Shown one piece after another: positions 29,028 through 38,687 of a DNA stretch of 64,000 bases; the first letter of the stretch is position 1; the number at the start of each line of letters is the position of its first letter. The DNA comes from Paracoccus tibetensis. Its GTDB lineage: Bacteria; Pseudomonadota; Alphaproteobacteria; Rhodobacterales; Rhodobacteraceae. The stretch lies in NCBI RefSeq assembly GCF_900102505.1, contig NZ_FMVT01000008.1:131952-195951 (forward strand), given 5' to 3'. A model generated the notes under the pieces. It was not told the DNA's origin. It did not search any database and worked only from the letters and a program-made list of their open reading frames with translations. Made by a program: the position numbers and the translations under genes.

Positions 29028-31610
29028 TCAGGATCCCGCCGCGATCATGCGCGAGACCATCTCGCTGCTGTTCCGACTCAAACTTTCGAGAGCGGCGATC
29101 CGTTCCAGCGCCTGCCGCGCCCGTGCCCGCCGATCGGCGTCATATCGCACCCAGGTCTCGAAGGCCGAGGACATGCGCGCCGCGATCTGCGGATTGACCG
29201 GGTCCATCCGCATCAGCCAGTCGGCGGTGAAGTCGTAGCCCGATCCGTCCGCGGCGTGAAAGGCCGGGTGATTGGCGGCCAGCGCCCCCATCAGGGCGCG
29301 GAAGCGGTTGGGGTTCTTCCAGTCGAAATCCGGCCGCGCCGCAAGCTCGCGCGCGATCGCGACGGCCGTTTCCGGCGGCGCGGCCATGACCTGCACGCTG
29401 AACCACTTGTCCATCACTAGCCGGTTTGACCCGAACTCGTCCCGCATCGCCGCCAGCGCACGCTCGGCCCGGCCAAGGCGCACCAGTGCCGCCAGCGCGC
29501 CCATCCGCTCGGTCATGTTGCCGGCCGTGCCGAAGAGGATCTCGGCCCGCTCGCCGCCGTCGATCCGCGACAGCAGATGCAGGGCAGCCAGCCGCAGGGC
29601 GCGGTCGGCGCTGGCCGTCGCACCGGGGCTGTAGGGGCCCTCGCTGCGCAGCCGCGTGTAGATTTCCGCCAGGACCGGCTCATGCGCCTCGGCCAAATCG
29701 CGCGCGAGGGCCTCGCGGGCGGCGTGGATGGCAGCCGGGTCCGGGACCGTCCTATCCGCGTGAAGATGCGTCGCGACCTCTTCCTCGGACGGCAGCTGCA
29801 GGCAGAGCGCGCGGAAGGCCGCGTCAATGCCCTCGTCCGCCAGCAGGCGGCCGATCGCCGCGACATAGGCGCCGCCCGCGCCCGCCTCGCCCGAGGCGCC
29901 CGCCGCAAGGGCGGACAGAGCCAGGTCGCGCCCCGCGTCCCACCGCGCGAAGGCGTCGGTGTCATGGGCCAGAAGGAAGGCGCGTGCGCTGTCGTCCAGC
30001 TGGCGGCGCAGCATCACCGGGGCCGAGAAGCCGCGCAGCATCGACACGACCGGCCGCGCGCCCAAGGCCTCGAAGCGGAAGCTCTGGCGCGGCTCGGTCA
30101 GCTCGAGCACCGTCGTCGGCAGCACCTCGTCGCCGTTCGGCCCGATGAGCCCCATCGCCAGCGGGATGACGCGGGCCGGCTTGTCGGGCTGGCCCGGCGT
30201 CGGCGGCGTCTCCTGCCGCAGGTGAAGCGCCAGCGTGCCGTCCTGCCACTCTTCGGTCATGGTCACGACGGGGGTGCCGGCGTCGGTATACCAGCGCTTG
30301 AATTGCCCGAGGTCGCGGCCGGTCGCGTCCTCGAAGACCTTCAGCCAGTCCTCGATCGTGGCCGCGTCGCCGTCATGGCGGGCGAAGTAGAGATCCAGCG
30401 CCCGGGCGTAGCCCTCGTCCCCGACGAGGCGCTTCAGCATCCCGATCACCTCGGCGCCCTTCTCGTAGACGGTCGCCGTGTAGAAGTTGTTGATCTCCTC
30501 GAAGCGGTCCGGGCGCGGCGGGTGGGCCAGCGGGCCCTGGTCCTCGCGGAACTGCCGGGCGCGCAGGACCTGCACGTCCTCGATCCGCTTGACGGCCGCC
30601 GAGCGCATGTCCGAGGTAAACTGCTGGTCGCGGAAGACCGTCAGCCCCTCCTTCAGGCACAGCTGGAACCAGTCGCGGCAGGTGATGCGGTTGCCGGTCC
30701 AGTTGTGGAAGTACTCATGCGCGATGACGGCCTCGATCCGCTCGTAATCGGCGTCAGTCGCCGTTTCGGGCGAGGCGAGGACCAGCTTCGAGTTGAAGAT
30801 GTTCAGCCCCTTGTTCTCCATCGCGCCCATGTTGAAATCGTCCACGGTGACGATGTTGAAGACCTCGAGGTCGTATTCGCGGCCATAGACCTCCTCGTCC
30901 CACCGCATCGACTTGATGAGCGAGACCAGCGCGAAATCGGCCCGGTCCTCGTCGCCCGGCCGCACCCAGACATTCAGCGCCACCTCGCGGCCCGAGCGCG
31001 TCGTGAAGCTGCCGCGCACCGCCACCAGTTCGCCCGCGACCAGCGCGAAGAGGTAGCAGGGCTTCGGCCAGGGGTCGTGCCACTCGGCCCAGCCCGCGCC
31101 CGAGGCGACGGGATTGCCGTTCGACAGCAGCACCGGCAGGTCCGACCGCAAGGTGACGCGGAAGGTCGTCATCACGTCCGGCCGGTCGGGGTAGAAGGTG
31201 ATGTGGCGGAAGCCCTCGGCCTCGCACTGGGTGCAGAAGATGCCGTTCGAGAGGTAGAGCCCCTCGAAGGCGGTGTTCGCCTCCGGGTCGATCTCGACCT
31301 CGGTCGCCAGGGTGAAGGCGGTGCGGGGCAGGGCGGCCGCGCCGATGGTCAGCACTTCGCCCTCGCGCCGGACGAAGGCCGGATCGGGCGCCGCGCCGTC
31401 GATGGTCAGGCTGCCGAGGCGCAGACCGGCGCCGCCGTCCAGCATTAGGTCGGCGGCATTCCGCGCATCTTTGGGTTGCATGTCGATTTCGGCGCGGACG
31501 CGCGTGCCGGTCGGCGCGAGCGTGATGTCCAGCCGCGTCTCGGACAGCGTGAACGGGTATGGGCGGTAATCGGCCAGATACTGCACGGGCCGCTTGTCCT
31601 GCTGTGTCAT
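29028..31610 (-). CDS. pepN: aminopeptidase N (M1 family)
   Basis: PepN removes N-terminal residues from peptides in the cytoplasm. From the ATG at 31610 (MTQQDKRPVQYL; an ATG 18 bp further upstream is less well placed) it is 860 aa, the size of bacterial PepN. The exopeptidase motif GAMENKGLN and the zinc site HEYFHNW with the downstream Glu (KEGLTVFRDQQF) are present. The Thr/Ala-rich helical C-terminal half is typical. It lies upstream of the acyltransferase gene and diverges from the Thr-rich membrane protein gene. Confidence 0.96.
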   Translation of the reverse strand: MTQQDKRPVQYLADYRPYPFTLSETRLDITLAPTGTRVRAEIDMQPKDARNAADLMLDGGAGLRLGSLTIDGAAPDPAFVRREGEVLTIGAAALPRTAFTLATEVEIDPEANTAFEGLYLSNGIFCTQCEAEGFRHITFYPDRPDVMTTFRVTLRSDLPVLLSNGNPVASGAGWAEWHDPWPKPCYLFALVAGELVAVRGSFTTRSGREVALNVWVRPGDEDRADFALVSLIKSMRWDEEVYGREYDLEVFNIVTVDDFNMGAMENKGLNIFNSKLVLASPETATDADYERIEAVIAHEYFHNWTGNRITCRDWFQLCLKEGLTVFRDQQFTSDMRSAAVKRIEDVQVLRARQFREDQGPLAHPPRPDRFEEINNFYTATVYEKGAEVIGMLKRLVGDEGYARALDLYFARHDGDAATIEDWLKVFEDATGRDLGQFKRWYTDAGTPVVTMTEEWQDGTLALHLRQETPPTPGQPDKPARVIPLAMGLIGPNGDEVLPTTVLELTEPRQSFRFEALGARPVVSMLRGFSAPVMLRRQLDDSARAFLLAHDTDAFARWDAGRDLALSALAAGASGEAGAGGAYVAAIGRLLADEGIDAAFRALCLQLPSEEEVATHLHADRTVPDPAAIHAAREALARDLAEAHEPVLAEIYTRLRSEGPYSPGATASADRALRLAALHLLSRIDGGERAEILFGTAGNMTERMGALAALVRLGRAERALAAMRDEFGSNRLVMDKWFSVQVMAAPPETAVAIARELAARPDFDWKNPNRFRALMGALAANHPAFHAADGSGYDFTADWLMRMDPVNPQIAARMSSAFETWVRYDADRRARARQALERIAALESLSRNSSEMVSRMIAAGS

Positions 31611-31804
31611 CCTGTTCCTGCCTTGCAACCTGCCGCCGAAAAAAGCGCGAGGCTTCAGGAACCTCGGCTTCTACAATGTGTTAATCGGCGGATGAGGGCT
31701 CCGCAAGCCGTGCGGACCACTGATGAAGTTGACACCGGCGGGCCTCTCCCCGAGACCTGCGCCACCCGAATCCGGTGTTGAAACTCTGACAAGGAGGCCA
31801 GCCT

Positions 31805-32296
31805 ATGACCTACGATCCGAACGACCCGAACCGCGTGAAGCCGACCCATACCGAGCACAAAGAGACCTATGTCGAGCCGGTGGAGAAGAAGTCCTCGGCG
31901 CTGCCGCTGATCATCGGCGTGCTGCTGGCTCTGGCCTTGGCGTACTTCGTCCTGACGCGCTTCATGGGCAACGACGCGACGGTCGTCGAAGGCGACACCA
32001 CCACGGTGACGACCACCGAGGACACCGCGGCCGACACTTCGCCCGACGCCGTGGTCGTGACCGATCCGGAGCCTGCCGACACCACCGCGCCGGCAACGGA
32101 CACGACGCCTCCGGCGGCGAACACCACGACGGCCCCGGCCGCCGACACCACCACCGCCCCCGCGACCGGCACTACCGCTCCGGCGGCGGACACGACCGCA
32201 CCGGCCACGACCACGCCGGACGCCACGGCTCCGGCGACAGGGACCGATGCGCCCGCGACCGGCACCGACACCACGGCGCCCGCACCGGCCAACTGA
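31805..32296 (+). CDS. single-pass membrane protein with Thr/Ala/Pro/Asp-rich repeats
   Basis: This 163-aa protein has a hydrophilic 30-residue N-terminus, one membrane helix (about residues 33-50, [19 protein letters not shown]) and then a low-complexity tail of more than 100 residues built from irregular TTAPA, ADTT and ATGT units. The tail is predicted to be periplasmic and unfolded. AAGGAGG lies 8 nt before the ATG, and a strong terminator follows, so it is a real monocistronic gene. I do not recognise a named family. The composition resembles linker or wall-spanning segments, but a role cannot be given. Confidence 0.8.
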   Translation: MTYDPNDPNRVKPTHTEHKETYVEPVEKKSSALPLIIGVLLALALAYFVLTRFMGNDATVVEGDTTTVTTTEDTAADTSPDAVVVTDPEPADTTAPATDTTPPAANTTTAPAADTTTAPATGTTAPAADTTAPATTTPDATAPATGTDAPATGTDTTAPAPAN

Positions 32297-32317
32297 TCTT
32301 CGATCCTCACGAGGTGG

Positions 32318-32345
32318 AAGGGGCCCGGATCTTTCCGGGCCCCTT
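32318..32345 (+). terminator. intrinsic terminator after the Thr-rich protein gene
   Basis: A perfect 12-bp stem, AAGGGGCCCGGA with its complement around a TCTT loop, ends in TTCTTC. It begins 22 bp after the stop codon. Confidence 0.85.
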
Positions 32346-32386
32346 CTTCATGTCCCGCACCCGCCCGCTCACGACCAATCGCGGGG

Positions 32387-32416
32387 TTGTGAAACTTTCT
32401 TGCGCGATGCTATGCA
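32387..32416 (+). promoter_or_regulatory. possible sigma-70 promoter of pntAB
   Basis: TTGTGA (32387-32392) and TATGCA (32411-32416) are 18 bp apart and lie 40 bp before the pntA start, just after the preceding terminator. Confidence 0.4.
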
Positions 32417-32456
32417 AGCGGCGACAGGAACATCAACGGGCGGGGGCAATGAGGCC

Positions 32457-34031
32457 ATGAAGATTGGCGCATTGAGGGAAAGCTACGAGGGGGAGGCACG
32501 GGTCGCCGTCACGCCTTCGTCGGCAACGCATTTGCAGAAGCTGGGCCACGAGGTCGTCATCGAGCAGGGCGCCGGCGCGCGAGCAGGCTTCTCGGACGAG
32601 GAATATCGCCGCTCCGGCGTGACGGTGGTTCCCACGGCGGCCGAGTTGATCGGGCAGGCGGATGTCGTCGCCAAGGTGCGCCAGCCGACCGAGGCCGAGC
32701 TGCGCCAGATGCGCGCCGGCCAGACGGTGATCTCGTTCTTCTATCCGGCCCAGAACGCCGAGCTGCTGGCCCTCGCCAAGGAGCAGGGCGTCACCGCCAT
32801 CGCGATGGACATGGTCCCTCGGATCAGCCGGGCTCAGAAGATGGACGCGCTCAGCTCGATGGCGAACATCGCCGGCTACCGCGCGGTGATCGAGGCGGCG
32901 AACAATTTCGGGCGCTTCTTCACCGGGCAGGTGACGGCCGCGGGCAAGGTGCCGCCGGCCAAGGTCCTGGTGGTGGGCGCGGGCGTGGCGGGCCTTGCGG
33001 CCATCGGCGCCTCGGTCAGCCTTGGCGCGCAGGTCCATGCCTTCGACGTCCGCCCCGAGGTGGCCGAGCAGATCGAGTCGATGGGCGCCGAGTTCGTCTT
33101 CCTCGAGTTCGACCAGCCGGTGCAGGACGGTGCGGCGACGGGCGGCTACGCGGCCCCCTCCAGCCCCGAGTTCCGCGAGAAGCAGCTGGCGAAGTTCCGC
33201 GAGCTGGCGCCGCAGATGGACATCGTCATCACGACGGCGCTGATCCCGGGGCGCGACGCGCCGGTTCTGTGGACGCGCGACATGGTCGAGGCGATGAAGC
33301 CCGGCAGCGTCATCGTCGACCTCGCCGCCGAGAAGGGGGGCAACTGCGAGTTGACGGTCCCGGACGAGCGGATCGTGACCGAGAACGGCGTGACCATCAT
33401 CGGCTACACCGATTTCCCGAGCCGCATGGCCGCGCAGGCCTCCGAGCTTTACGGCAACAACATCCGCCATTTCCTGTTCGACCTGACGCCGAAGAAGGAC
33501 GGGGTCATCGCCCATAACATGGAGGATGACGTGATCCGCGGCGCGACCGTCGCCCATGACCACGACATCACCTGGCCGCCGCCCCCGCCGAAGGTCGCGG
33601 CCATCGCGGCGCAGAAGCCCAAGGAGAAGAAGCGCGAGCTGACCGTGGAGGAACGCCGCGCGGCCGAGGCCGTGGCGTTCCAGGGCGAGACGCGCCGCCA
33701 GGTGGCGCTGCTGGCCGGGGGCGGGGCGCTGCTGCTGCTGATCGGGCTTGTCGCGCCCGTCAGCTTCATGTCGCATTTCATCGTCTTCGTGCTGGCCTGC
33801 TTCGTCGGCTTCCGCGTGATCTGGAACGTCGCCCATTCGCTGCACACGCCGCTGATGGCGATCACCAACGCGATCAGCTCGATCATCATCCTCGGTGCGC
33901 TGATCCAGGTCGGGTCCGGCTCGGCCTGGGTGACGATCCTCGGGGCGTTGGCCGTGCTGATGGCCAGCGTCAACATCTTCGGCGGCTTCCTGGTCACGCG
34001 CCGGATGCTGGCCATGTTCCAGAAGTCGTAA
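32457..34031 (+). CDS. pntA: NAD(P) transhydrogenase subunit alpha (fused type)
   Basis: PntA with PntB forms the proton-translocating transhydrogenase that makes NADPH from NADH. The 524-aa protein contains the NAD-binding domain I ([37 protein letters not shown]-like block, [13 protein letters not shown] dinucleotide fold), a charged linker (about 390-425) and a C-terminal membrane part of about four helices. It is therefore the single-chain E. coli-like alpha subunit rather than the split PntAA/PntAB of Rhodospirillum. It is 10 bp upstream of pntB. Confidence 0.96.
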   Translation: MKIGALRESYEGEARVAVTPSSATHLQKLGHEVVIEQGAGARAGFSDEEYRRSGVTVVPTAAELIGQADVVAKVRQPTEAELRQMRAGQTVISFFYPAQNAELLALAKEQGVTAIAMDMVPRISRAQKMDALSSMANIAGYRAVIEAANNFGRFFTGQVTAAGKVPPAKVLVVGAGVAGLAAIGASVSLGAQVHAFDVRPEVAEQIESMGAEFVFLEFDQPVQDGAATGGYAAPSSPEFREKQLAKFRELAPQMDIVITTALIPGRDAPVLWTRDMVEAMKPGSVIVDLAAEKGGNCELTVPDERIVTENGVTIIGYTDFPSRMAAQASELYGNNIRHFLFDLTPKKDGVIAHNMEDDVIRGATVAHDHDITWPPPPPKVAAIAAQKPKEKKRELTVEERRAAEAVAFQGETRRQVALLAGGGALLLLIGLVAPVSFMSHFIVFVLACFVGFRVIWNVAHSLHTPLMAITNAISSIIILGALIQVGSGSAWVTILGALAVLMASVNIFGGFLVTRRMLAMFQKS

Positions 34032-34041
34032 GGGGGCCAAG

Positions 34042-35484
34042 ATGGCATATGGTTTCACGACTGCGGCCTACGTGGTCGCTGCGGTCCTCTTCATCCTGTC
34101 GCTCGGCGGGCTGTCCGGCCAGGAAAGCGCCAAACGCGCGATCTGGTACGGCATCGCCGGCATGGCGCTGGCCGTCGTCGCGACCCTCTTCGGTCCGGCC
34201 TCGGGCAACTGGTTCCTCTCGGTCATCATGATTGCCATCGGCGGCACGGCCGGCTGGCTGATCGCCAAGCGCGTCCAGATGACCGAGATGCCGCAGCTGG
34301 TCGCCGCCATGCACTCGCTGGTGGGCCTTGCCGCGGTCTTCGTCGGCTTCAACGCCCAGATCGAGCTGGCCCGCGTCCTGCGCGCCCGCGCCGAGGGGCT
34401 GGCGATCGACTTCACCGGCTTCGCGGGCGTGCTGATGCACAAGACGCAGGCCGAGATCAACGTCCTGAAGATCGAGGTTTTCCTCGGCGTCTTCATTGGC
34501 GCCGTGACCTTCACCGGCTCGGTCGTCGCCTTCGGCAAGCTCTCGGGGCGCGTCGACGGCAAGCCGAAGAAGCTGCCGCTCGGGCACGCGCTTAACGCGG
34601 GCGCGCTGGCCGCCGCGTTCCTGTTCGGGGCGCTCTACCTGGCCGGCTTCGGGCCGGGCATCCTGTGGCTGATGCTGATCGCGGGGCTGGCCTTCTTCAT
34701 CGGCTGGCACCTCATCATGGGGATCGGCGGGGCGGACATGCCCGTGGTCGTCTCGATGCTGAACAGCTATTCGGGCTGGGCGGCCGCGGCCATCGGCTTC
34801 ACGCTCGGCAACGACCTGCTGATCGTGACCGGCGCCCTGGTCGGCTCGTCGGGCGCGATCCTCAGCTACATCATGTGCAAGGCCATGAACCGGCACTTCG
34901 TCAGCGTGATCCTGGGCGGCTTCGGCGGCGAGGCCGGCCCCGCGGCGCTGATCGAGGGCGAGCAGATCGCCATCGACGCCGATGGCGTGGCGGCGGCGCT
35001 GAACGACGCCGACAGCGTGGTGATCGTGCCCGGCTACGGCATGGCGGTGGCGCAGGCGCAGGCCGCGGTCAGCGAGCTGACGCGCAAGCTGCGCGCGGCG
35101 GGCAAGGAGGTGCGCTTCGCCATCCATCCCGTCGCCGGCCGCCTGCCGGGCCACATGAACGTGCTTCTGGCCGAGGCGAAGGTGCCCTATGACATCGTCC
35201 TCGAGATGGACGAGATCAACGACGACTTCCCCTCGACCGACGTGGTCATCGTCATCGGCTCGAACGACATCGTGAACCCCGCCGCGCAGGACGATCCGAA
35301 CAGCCCGATCGCCGGCATGCCGGTGCTCGAGGTCTGGCGCGCCAAGCAGGTCTTCGTATCGAAGCGCGGGCAGGGGACGGGCTATTCGGGCATCGAGAAC
35401 CCGCTGTTCTTTAAGGAGAACACGCGCATGTTCTATGGCGACGCGAAGGACAGCATCAACAAGCTGATCCCGATGCTGGACTGA
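34042..35484 (+). CDS. pntB: NAD(P) transhydrogenase subunit beta
   Basis: PntB carries the remaining membrane helices (residues about 1-290) and the cytoplasmic NADP-binding domain III. The domain III motifs [36 protein letters not shown] and the C-terminal [18 protein letters not shown] region are intact. The 480-aa length is normal. It completes the pntAB operon; a GC-rich hairpin follows the stop. Confidence 0.97.
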   Translation: MAYGFTTAAYVVAAVLFILSLGGLSGQESAKRAIWYGIAGMALAVVATLFGPASGNWFLSVIMIAIGGTAGWLIAKRVQMTEMPQLVAAMHSLVGLAAVFVGFNAQIELARVLRARAEGLAIDFTGFAGVLMHKTQAEINVLKIEVFLGVFIGAVTFTGSVVAFGKLSGRVDGKPKKLPLGHALNAGALAAAFLFGALYLAGFGPGILWLMLIAGLAFFIGWHLIMGIGGADMPVVVSMLNSYSGWAAAAIGFTLGNDLLIVTGALVGSSGAILSYIMCKAMNRHFVSVILGGFGGEAGPAALIEGEQIAIDADGVAAALNDADSVVIVPGYGMAVAQAQAAVSELTRKLRAAGKEVRFAIHPVAGRLPGHMNVLLAEAKVPYDIVLEMDEINDDFPSTDVVIVIGSNDIVNPAAQDDPNSPIAGMPVLEVWRAKQVFVSKRGQGTGYSGIENPLFFKENTRMFYGDAKDSINKLIPMLD

Positions 35485-35488
35485 GGCC

Positions 35489-35515
35489 GGGCAGGGGCCT
35501 GCAACGGCCCCGCCC
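35489..35515 (+). terminator. candidate terminator hairpin after pntB
   Basis: GGGC-A-GGGGCC pairs with GGCCCC-GCCC around a TGCAAC loop, with one bulged A, directly after the pntB stop. There is no U-run, so termination efficiency is uncertain. Confidence 0.45.
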
Positions 35516-35544
35516 TCAAACGACGCTTGCCGCAGGAAGGGCGC

Positions 35545-36849
35545 ATGAACCCAGGTGCCGACCACCCGATGCGCTATGACTTGGTCAACGAGCTGCACGC
35601 CCGGCCCTCGCCGCGGCTGGCCGCTCCGGCCACGACCGTGTTCCTGGCCTTCAAGGAGCCGGGCGACGCCGCCAATCGCGACCGCAGCCTCGATCACGCG
35701 CATCTGGCCGAGATCGTGGCGCGGCATGGCGGCCCGCGTCCGGACCCCTCGGACAGCCATTACCAGGGCAGGCTGGGCCGGCACGACCTGAAATGGGAAA
35801 GCCATACCGAGTTCGTCACCTACATGGCGATGACGCCGGGCCTGCCGATCCGGCCCTTCGATCCCTCGGCGGCGGCCATCTTTTCCGACAGCTGGCAGGA
35901 TGCCGCGCCGGGACGGCGCATCGCGGCCGTTATGGTGCAGGTGGACGTGCTGCCGGACGATCCGGCCGAGATCCCGTCCCGCATCGGGCCATGGTTCGCC
36001 GCCGACAGCCTCGCGATGGTCTGGGTGCTGGAGGAGAGCGCCGTCATCGCCAGCGACTTCCGCATCGACCCGGACGGCTGGATGCGCTTTGCCGTCTTCG
36101 TCCGGCCGGGTGTCGGCGAAAGCCGCATCGGCCGGCTGGTCCACCGCCTCGTCGAGTTGGAGACCTACCGCGCCGTCTCGATGCTGGGCCTCGGGCGGGC
36201 GCGATCCCTGTCGGCGCGGCTGAACGAGTTGCAGGCGCGGCTGACGGCGCTGGTGGACAGCATGGCCGACGATGCGCGCCCGGCCGAGGAGGTGCTGCAC
36301 GACCTTCTGCCCATCGCGACCGAACTGGAGGCGCAGGCGGCTCAGCACAGCTTCCGCTTCGGCGCCACCCACGCCTATCAGGCGATCGTCAGCGACCGCA
36401 TCGACATGCTGCGCGAGACGCGTTTCATGCAGGCGCAGATGCTGACCGAGTTCATGCGTCGCCGCTACCTGCCCGCGATGCGCACGACCTCGTCCGCCGA
36501 GGCCCGGCTGGCCGAGATGATGGCCCGCGCGACCCGCACCGGAGAGCTGCTGCGCACCCGCGTCGAGGTCGAGCGGCGGGCGCAGAACCAGAAGGTGCTG
36601 GAGCGGATGGACCGCCGCGCCGACCTGCAGCTGCGCCTGCAGCACACGGTCGAGGGTCTGTCGGTCGTCGCGATCAGCTACTACGCGGTCGGTCTGCTGT
36701 CCTATGCGCTGGCTCCGGCGGCCGCGGCGGCGGGCATCGACAAGACCTTTGTCGTGGCCGCCCTGACGCCTCTGACGATCCTGGCCGTCTGGTGGTCGAT
36801 GCGGCAGGTGCGCCGGCGCCTGCACCACAATCCGGCCGAACACCCGTGA
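35545..36849 (+). CDS. DUF3422 family membrane protein
   Basis: This 434-aa protein belongs to the family known as DUF3422: the N-terminus has YDLVNELHARPSPRL followed by the block HLAEIVARHGG, and the end has two hydrophobic segments (about 370-395 and 400-420) with a basic tail, so a large cytoplasmic domain is anchored at the membrane. The function of the family is unknown. The ATG at 35545 has GCAGGAAGG upstream; TTG at 35527 is unlikely. A long helical, possibly coiled-coil stretch occupies residues 210-360. Confidence 0.82.
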   Translation: MNPGADHPMRYDLVNELHARPSPRLAAPATTVFLAFKEPGDAANRDRSLDHAHLAEIVARHGGPRPDPSDSHYQGRLGRHDLKWESHTEFVTYMAMTPGLPIRPFDPSAAAIFSDSWQDAAPGRRIAAVMVQVDVLPDDPAEIPSRIGPWFAADSLAMVWVLEESAVIASDFRIDPDGWMRFAVFVRPGVGESRIGRLVHRLVELETYRAVSMLGLGRARSLSARLNELQARLTALVDSMADDARPAEEVLHDLLPIATELEAQAAQHSFRFGATHAYQAIVSDRIDMLRETRFMQAQMLTEFMRRRYLPAMRTTSSAEARLAEMMARATRTGELLRTRVEVERRAQNQKVLERMDRRADLQLRLQHTVEGLSVVAISYYAVGLLSYALAPAAAAAGIDKTFVVAALTPLTILAVWWSMRQVRRRLHHNPAEHP

Positions 36850-36905
36850 CTGCCGGTGCCGCCACCGCCCGGACCTTTCTGACGGCCTCTCTGACGGAGC
36901 CTTGC

Positions 36906-36980
36906 ATGCGTCTTTGCCTTTCGCTTCTCGCCCTCGGCCTGCTGGCCGGCTGCAACGTGCCTTTCGTTCCCTTGATCTGA
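36906..36980 (+). CDS. tiny predicted lipoprotein (24 aa)
   Basis: ATG at 36906 opens a 24-codon frame with a basic start, a Leu-rich hydrophobic core and the lipobox LLAGC at residues 12-16, leaving a mature peptide of only nine residues (CNVPFVPLI). ACGGAGCC upstream is an acceptable ribosome site. It sits 13 bp before the ArsC-like gene and 56 bp after DUF3422, all on the same strand. A perfect signal-peptidase II motif in so short a frame argues for a real gene; the role is unknown. Confidence 0.6.
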   Translation: MRLCLSLLALGLLAGCNVPFVPLI

Positions 36981-36993
36981 GTTTGAGGAAACC

Positions 36994-37338
36994 ATGTCCA
37001 AGACCCTGAAGATGTACGGCCTTTCCCATTGCTCGACCTGCCAGAAGGCGCAGGCGGCACTGGCCGAGCATGGCTGGAGCGTCGAGTTCCGCGATGTCCA
37101 GGCCGACCCGCTCTCGACGGAAGAGCGCGCCAAGCTGGCCGAGACCTTCGGCGAGAAGGTCATCAACCGCGCGAGCCTGACCTGGCGCGGCATGTCCGAC
37201 GAAGAGCGCGCCGCCGATCCGGTGACGATGATGGGCGAGAAACCGGCCGTGATGAAGCGTCCCGCCATGATCGCGGGCGACACGGCGCTGCTGGGCTGGA
37301 CGGCGAATGTGAAGCGGGCGCTCGGCGTTCCGGCCTGA
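36994..37338 (+). CDS. ArsC/Spx-family thioredoxin-fold protein
   Basis: This 114-aa protein has the thioredoxin fold of the ArsC/YffB/Spx family, with the CSTCQKA motif at residues 13-19 in place of a classic CxxC redox site at the start of the first helix, and the later KRPAMI segment with the cis-Pro region. Family members include glutaredoxin-dependent arsenate reductases and proteins of unknown role; no ars genes are nearby, so an arsenate function is not implied. It probably shares a transcript with the tiny lipoprotein. Confidence 0.85.
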   Translation: MSKTLKMYGLSHCSTCQKAQAALAEHGWSVEFRDVQADPLSTEERAKLAETFGEKVINRASLTWRGMSDEERAADPVTMMGEKPAVMKRPAMIAGDTALLGWTANVKRALGVPA

Positions 37339-37348
37339 CGCCTCCGGC

Positions 37349-37777
37349 TCAGGCCTTGCGGCTGGCGAGCGAGGCGATCAGCGGCTGCACGCCGCTGAGA
37401 TCGAAGCCTGCCTGCGCCGCCTTCGACAGGATCTCGTCCTCGGGCAGCTTGCCGGCCTGGTTCAGCGCCCAGAGCACGGTGCAGCGGTTGCCGCTGCGGC
37501 AATAGGCGATCACCGGCCCCTGGTCGCTGGTCGCCGCCGCGAAGTCCGAGATGAGCTGCGGCGTGATCTGGCCCGGATGGAAGGGCAGGTAGTGATAGCG
37601 CATGCCCGCAGCCGCGGCGGCCTGTTCCATGGCCAGATGGTCGATGGCCGGCTCGACCTCGTCATCGGGGCGGTTGTTGACCAGCACCTTGAAGCCCGCA
37701 TCGGCCAGGGCCTGCACGTCCGAAGGCTGTATCTGCGCCGAGACGGCGAGGGTGGGGCTCAGCTGACGCAGGTCCAT
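37349..37777 (-). CDS. DUF442 / TIGR01244 phosphatase-like protein
   Basis: This 142-aa protein (ATG at 37777, MDLRQLSPTLAVSAQIQ) has a dual-specificity-phosphatase-like fold. The loop AYCRSGNRC carries the CxxxxxR-type pattern (Cys-Arg-Ser-Gly-Asn-Arg) of protein tyrosine phosphatases. It matches the family found alone or fused to sulfur dioxygenase/beta-lactamase-fold hydrolases, often linked to sulfide metabolism. No sulfide genes are adjacent. It is convergent with the ArsC-like gene (10-bp gap) and downstream of gph. Confidence 0.8.
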   Translation of the reverse strand: MDLRQLSPTLAVSAQIQPSDVQALADAGFKVLVNNRPDDEVEPAIDHLAMEQAAAAAGMRYHYLPFHPGQITPQLISDFAAATSDQGPVIAYCRSGNRCTVLWALNQAGKLPEDEILSKAAQAGFDLSGVQPLIASLASRKA

Positions 37778-37847
37778 GGCAGGGCCTTTCCTTGGTTGGC
37801 ACCCGGCGATTGAGACGGTTCCGGGGCCGATGTCAAGCCATGCGGCC

Positions 37848-38531
37848 TCAGCCCGCGGGAACGCGCGGGCGCATCTCGAGGACCAGCCGCACGAGCTGCG
37901 AGAAGTCGCTGAAGCTGGCCTCGTGCGCCATCTGCTCGACCGGGGTGTGGCGATAGCCCCCGGTGAACAGCAGGAAGGGCACCGAAGCCGCGGCCGCGCA
38001 GCCGGCGTCGAATTCGCTGTCGCCGACGAACAGCCCGGCCGCGGCGGCGTCTTCGGCACCAAGCGCGGCGAAGGTGGCATGAAGCGGCGCCGGATGCGGC
38101 TTCTTCTGCGGCAGCGAGTCGCCGCCGATCACCGCGCCGAAGAAGCCCGTCAGACCGAAATGCGCCAGCACGTTCCGCGTGGCCGCAAGCGGCTTGTTGG
38201 TGCAGATGCCCATGGGATGGCCCAGGTCGGCCAGCGCCGCCAGCGCCTCGGCCGCGCCGGGATAGAGCCGCGTCAGCGCGGTCGCGTCGTGATAGCGCGC
38301 CATGAAGGCGGCGATCAGCACCGGCCGGTCGGCCGGGTCCAGTCCGCGGGCGGCGATGATGCGCGACCACAGCAGCTCGACGCCGCCGCCGACGAAGCTG
38401 CGCACGCGGTCCAGCGGCAGCGGCGTGACCGCGTTCTCGCGCAGCACCGTGTTGACGCAGGCATGGATGTCGGGCGCGCTGTCGATGAGCGTGCCGTCAA
38501 GGTCGAAGACGATCGGGCAAGGCACGCTCAT
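37848..38531 (-). CDS. gph: phosphoglycolate phosphatase
   Basis: Gph hydrolyses 2-phosphoglycolate from DNA repair or photorespiration-like reactions. The 227-aa HAD-superfamily protein has motif I FDLDGTLIDSAPD, motif II ICTNKP, a Lys in QKKPHPAP and motif IV GDSEFDAGCA. The ATG overlaps (ATGA) the stop of a short upstream reading frame with a good ribosome site, which suggests translational coupling. Confidence 0.93.
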   Translation of the reverse strand: MSVPCPIVFDLDGTLIDSAPDIHACVNTVLRENAVTPLPLDRVRSFVGGGVELLWSRIIAARGLDPADRPVLIAAFMARYHDATALTRLYPGAAEALAALADLGHPMGICTNKPLAATRNVLAHFGLTGFFGAVIGGDSLPQKKPHPAPLHATFAALGAEDAAAAGLFVGDSEFDAGCAAAASVPFLLFTGGYRHTPVEQMAHEASFSDFSQLVRLVLEMRPRVPAG

Positions 38532-38581
38532 GACAGGACGACCGGCGCAGCGTCGGCGCGATCAAGATCTTTCGCGGGCAT
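38528..38581 (-). CDS. possible 17-residue leader peptide coupled to gph
   Basis: An ATG at 38581, preceded by AAGGAG at a 6-nt spacing, opens a 17-codon frame (MPAKDLDRADAAPVVLS) whose TGA overlaps the gph ATG. An in-frame ATG at 38599 would give 23 residues but has no ribosome site. The strong site and the overlap suggest that translation of this ORF feeds ribosomes to gph. It may be a regulatory leader or a remnant; no homolog is known to me. Confidence 0.4.
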   Translation of the reverse strand: MPAKDLDRADAAPVVLS

Positions 38582-38687
38582 CGTGTTCTCCTTGCTCATC
38601 GCGGGTGATGTTTTTCGGTCGTGGGCTGTTCTGCAAGCATCAAGGCGCACGGCCACCAATGCTCATGTGACATAATTCGGCTTATTC

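Noticed and set aside
31867-32310. Minus-strand frame of Val/Ala/Gly-rich repeats opposite the Thr-rich protein gene
   Set aside because: Its repeats are simply the complement of the opposite coding repeats; no ribosome site or conserved motif.
33994-37071. A 1025-codon open frame on the minus strand opposite pntB and DUF3422
   Set aside because: It is antisense to two well-supported genes, is His/Arg/Gln-rich and low-complexity as expected of a GC-rich shadow frame, and has no recognisable domain.
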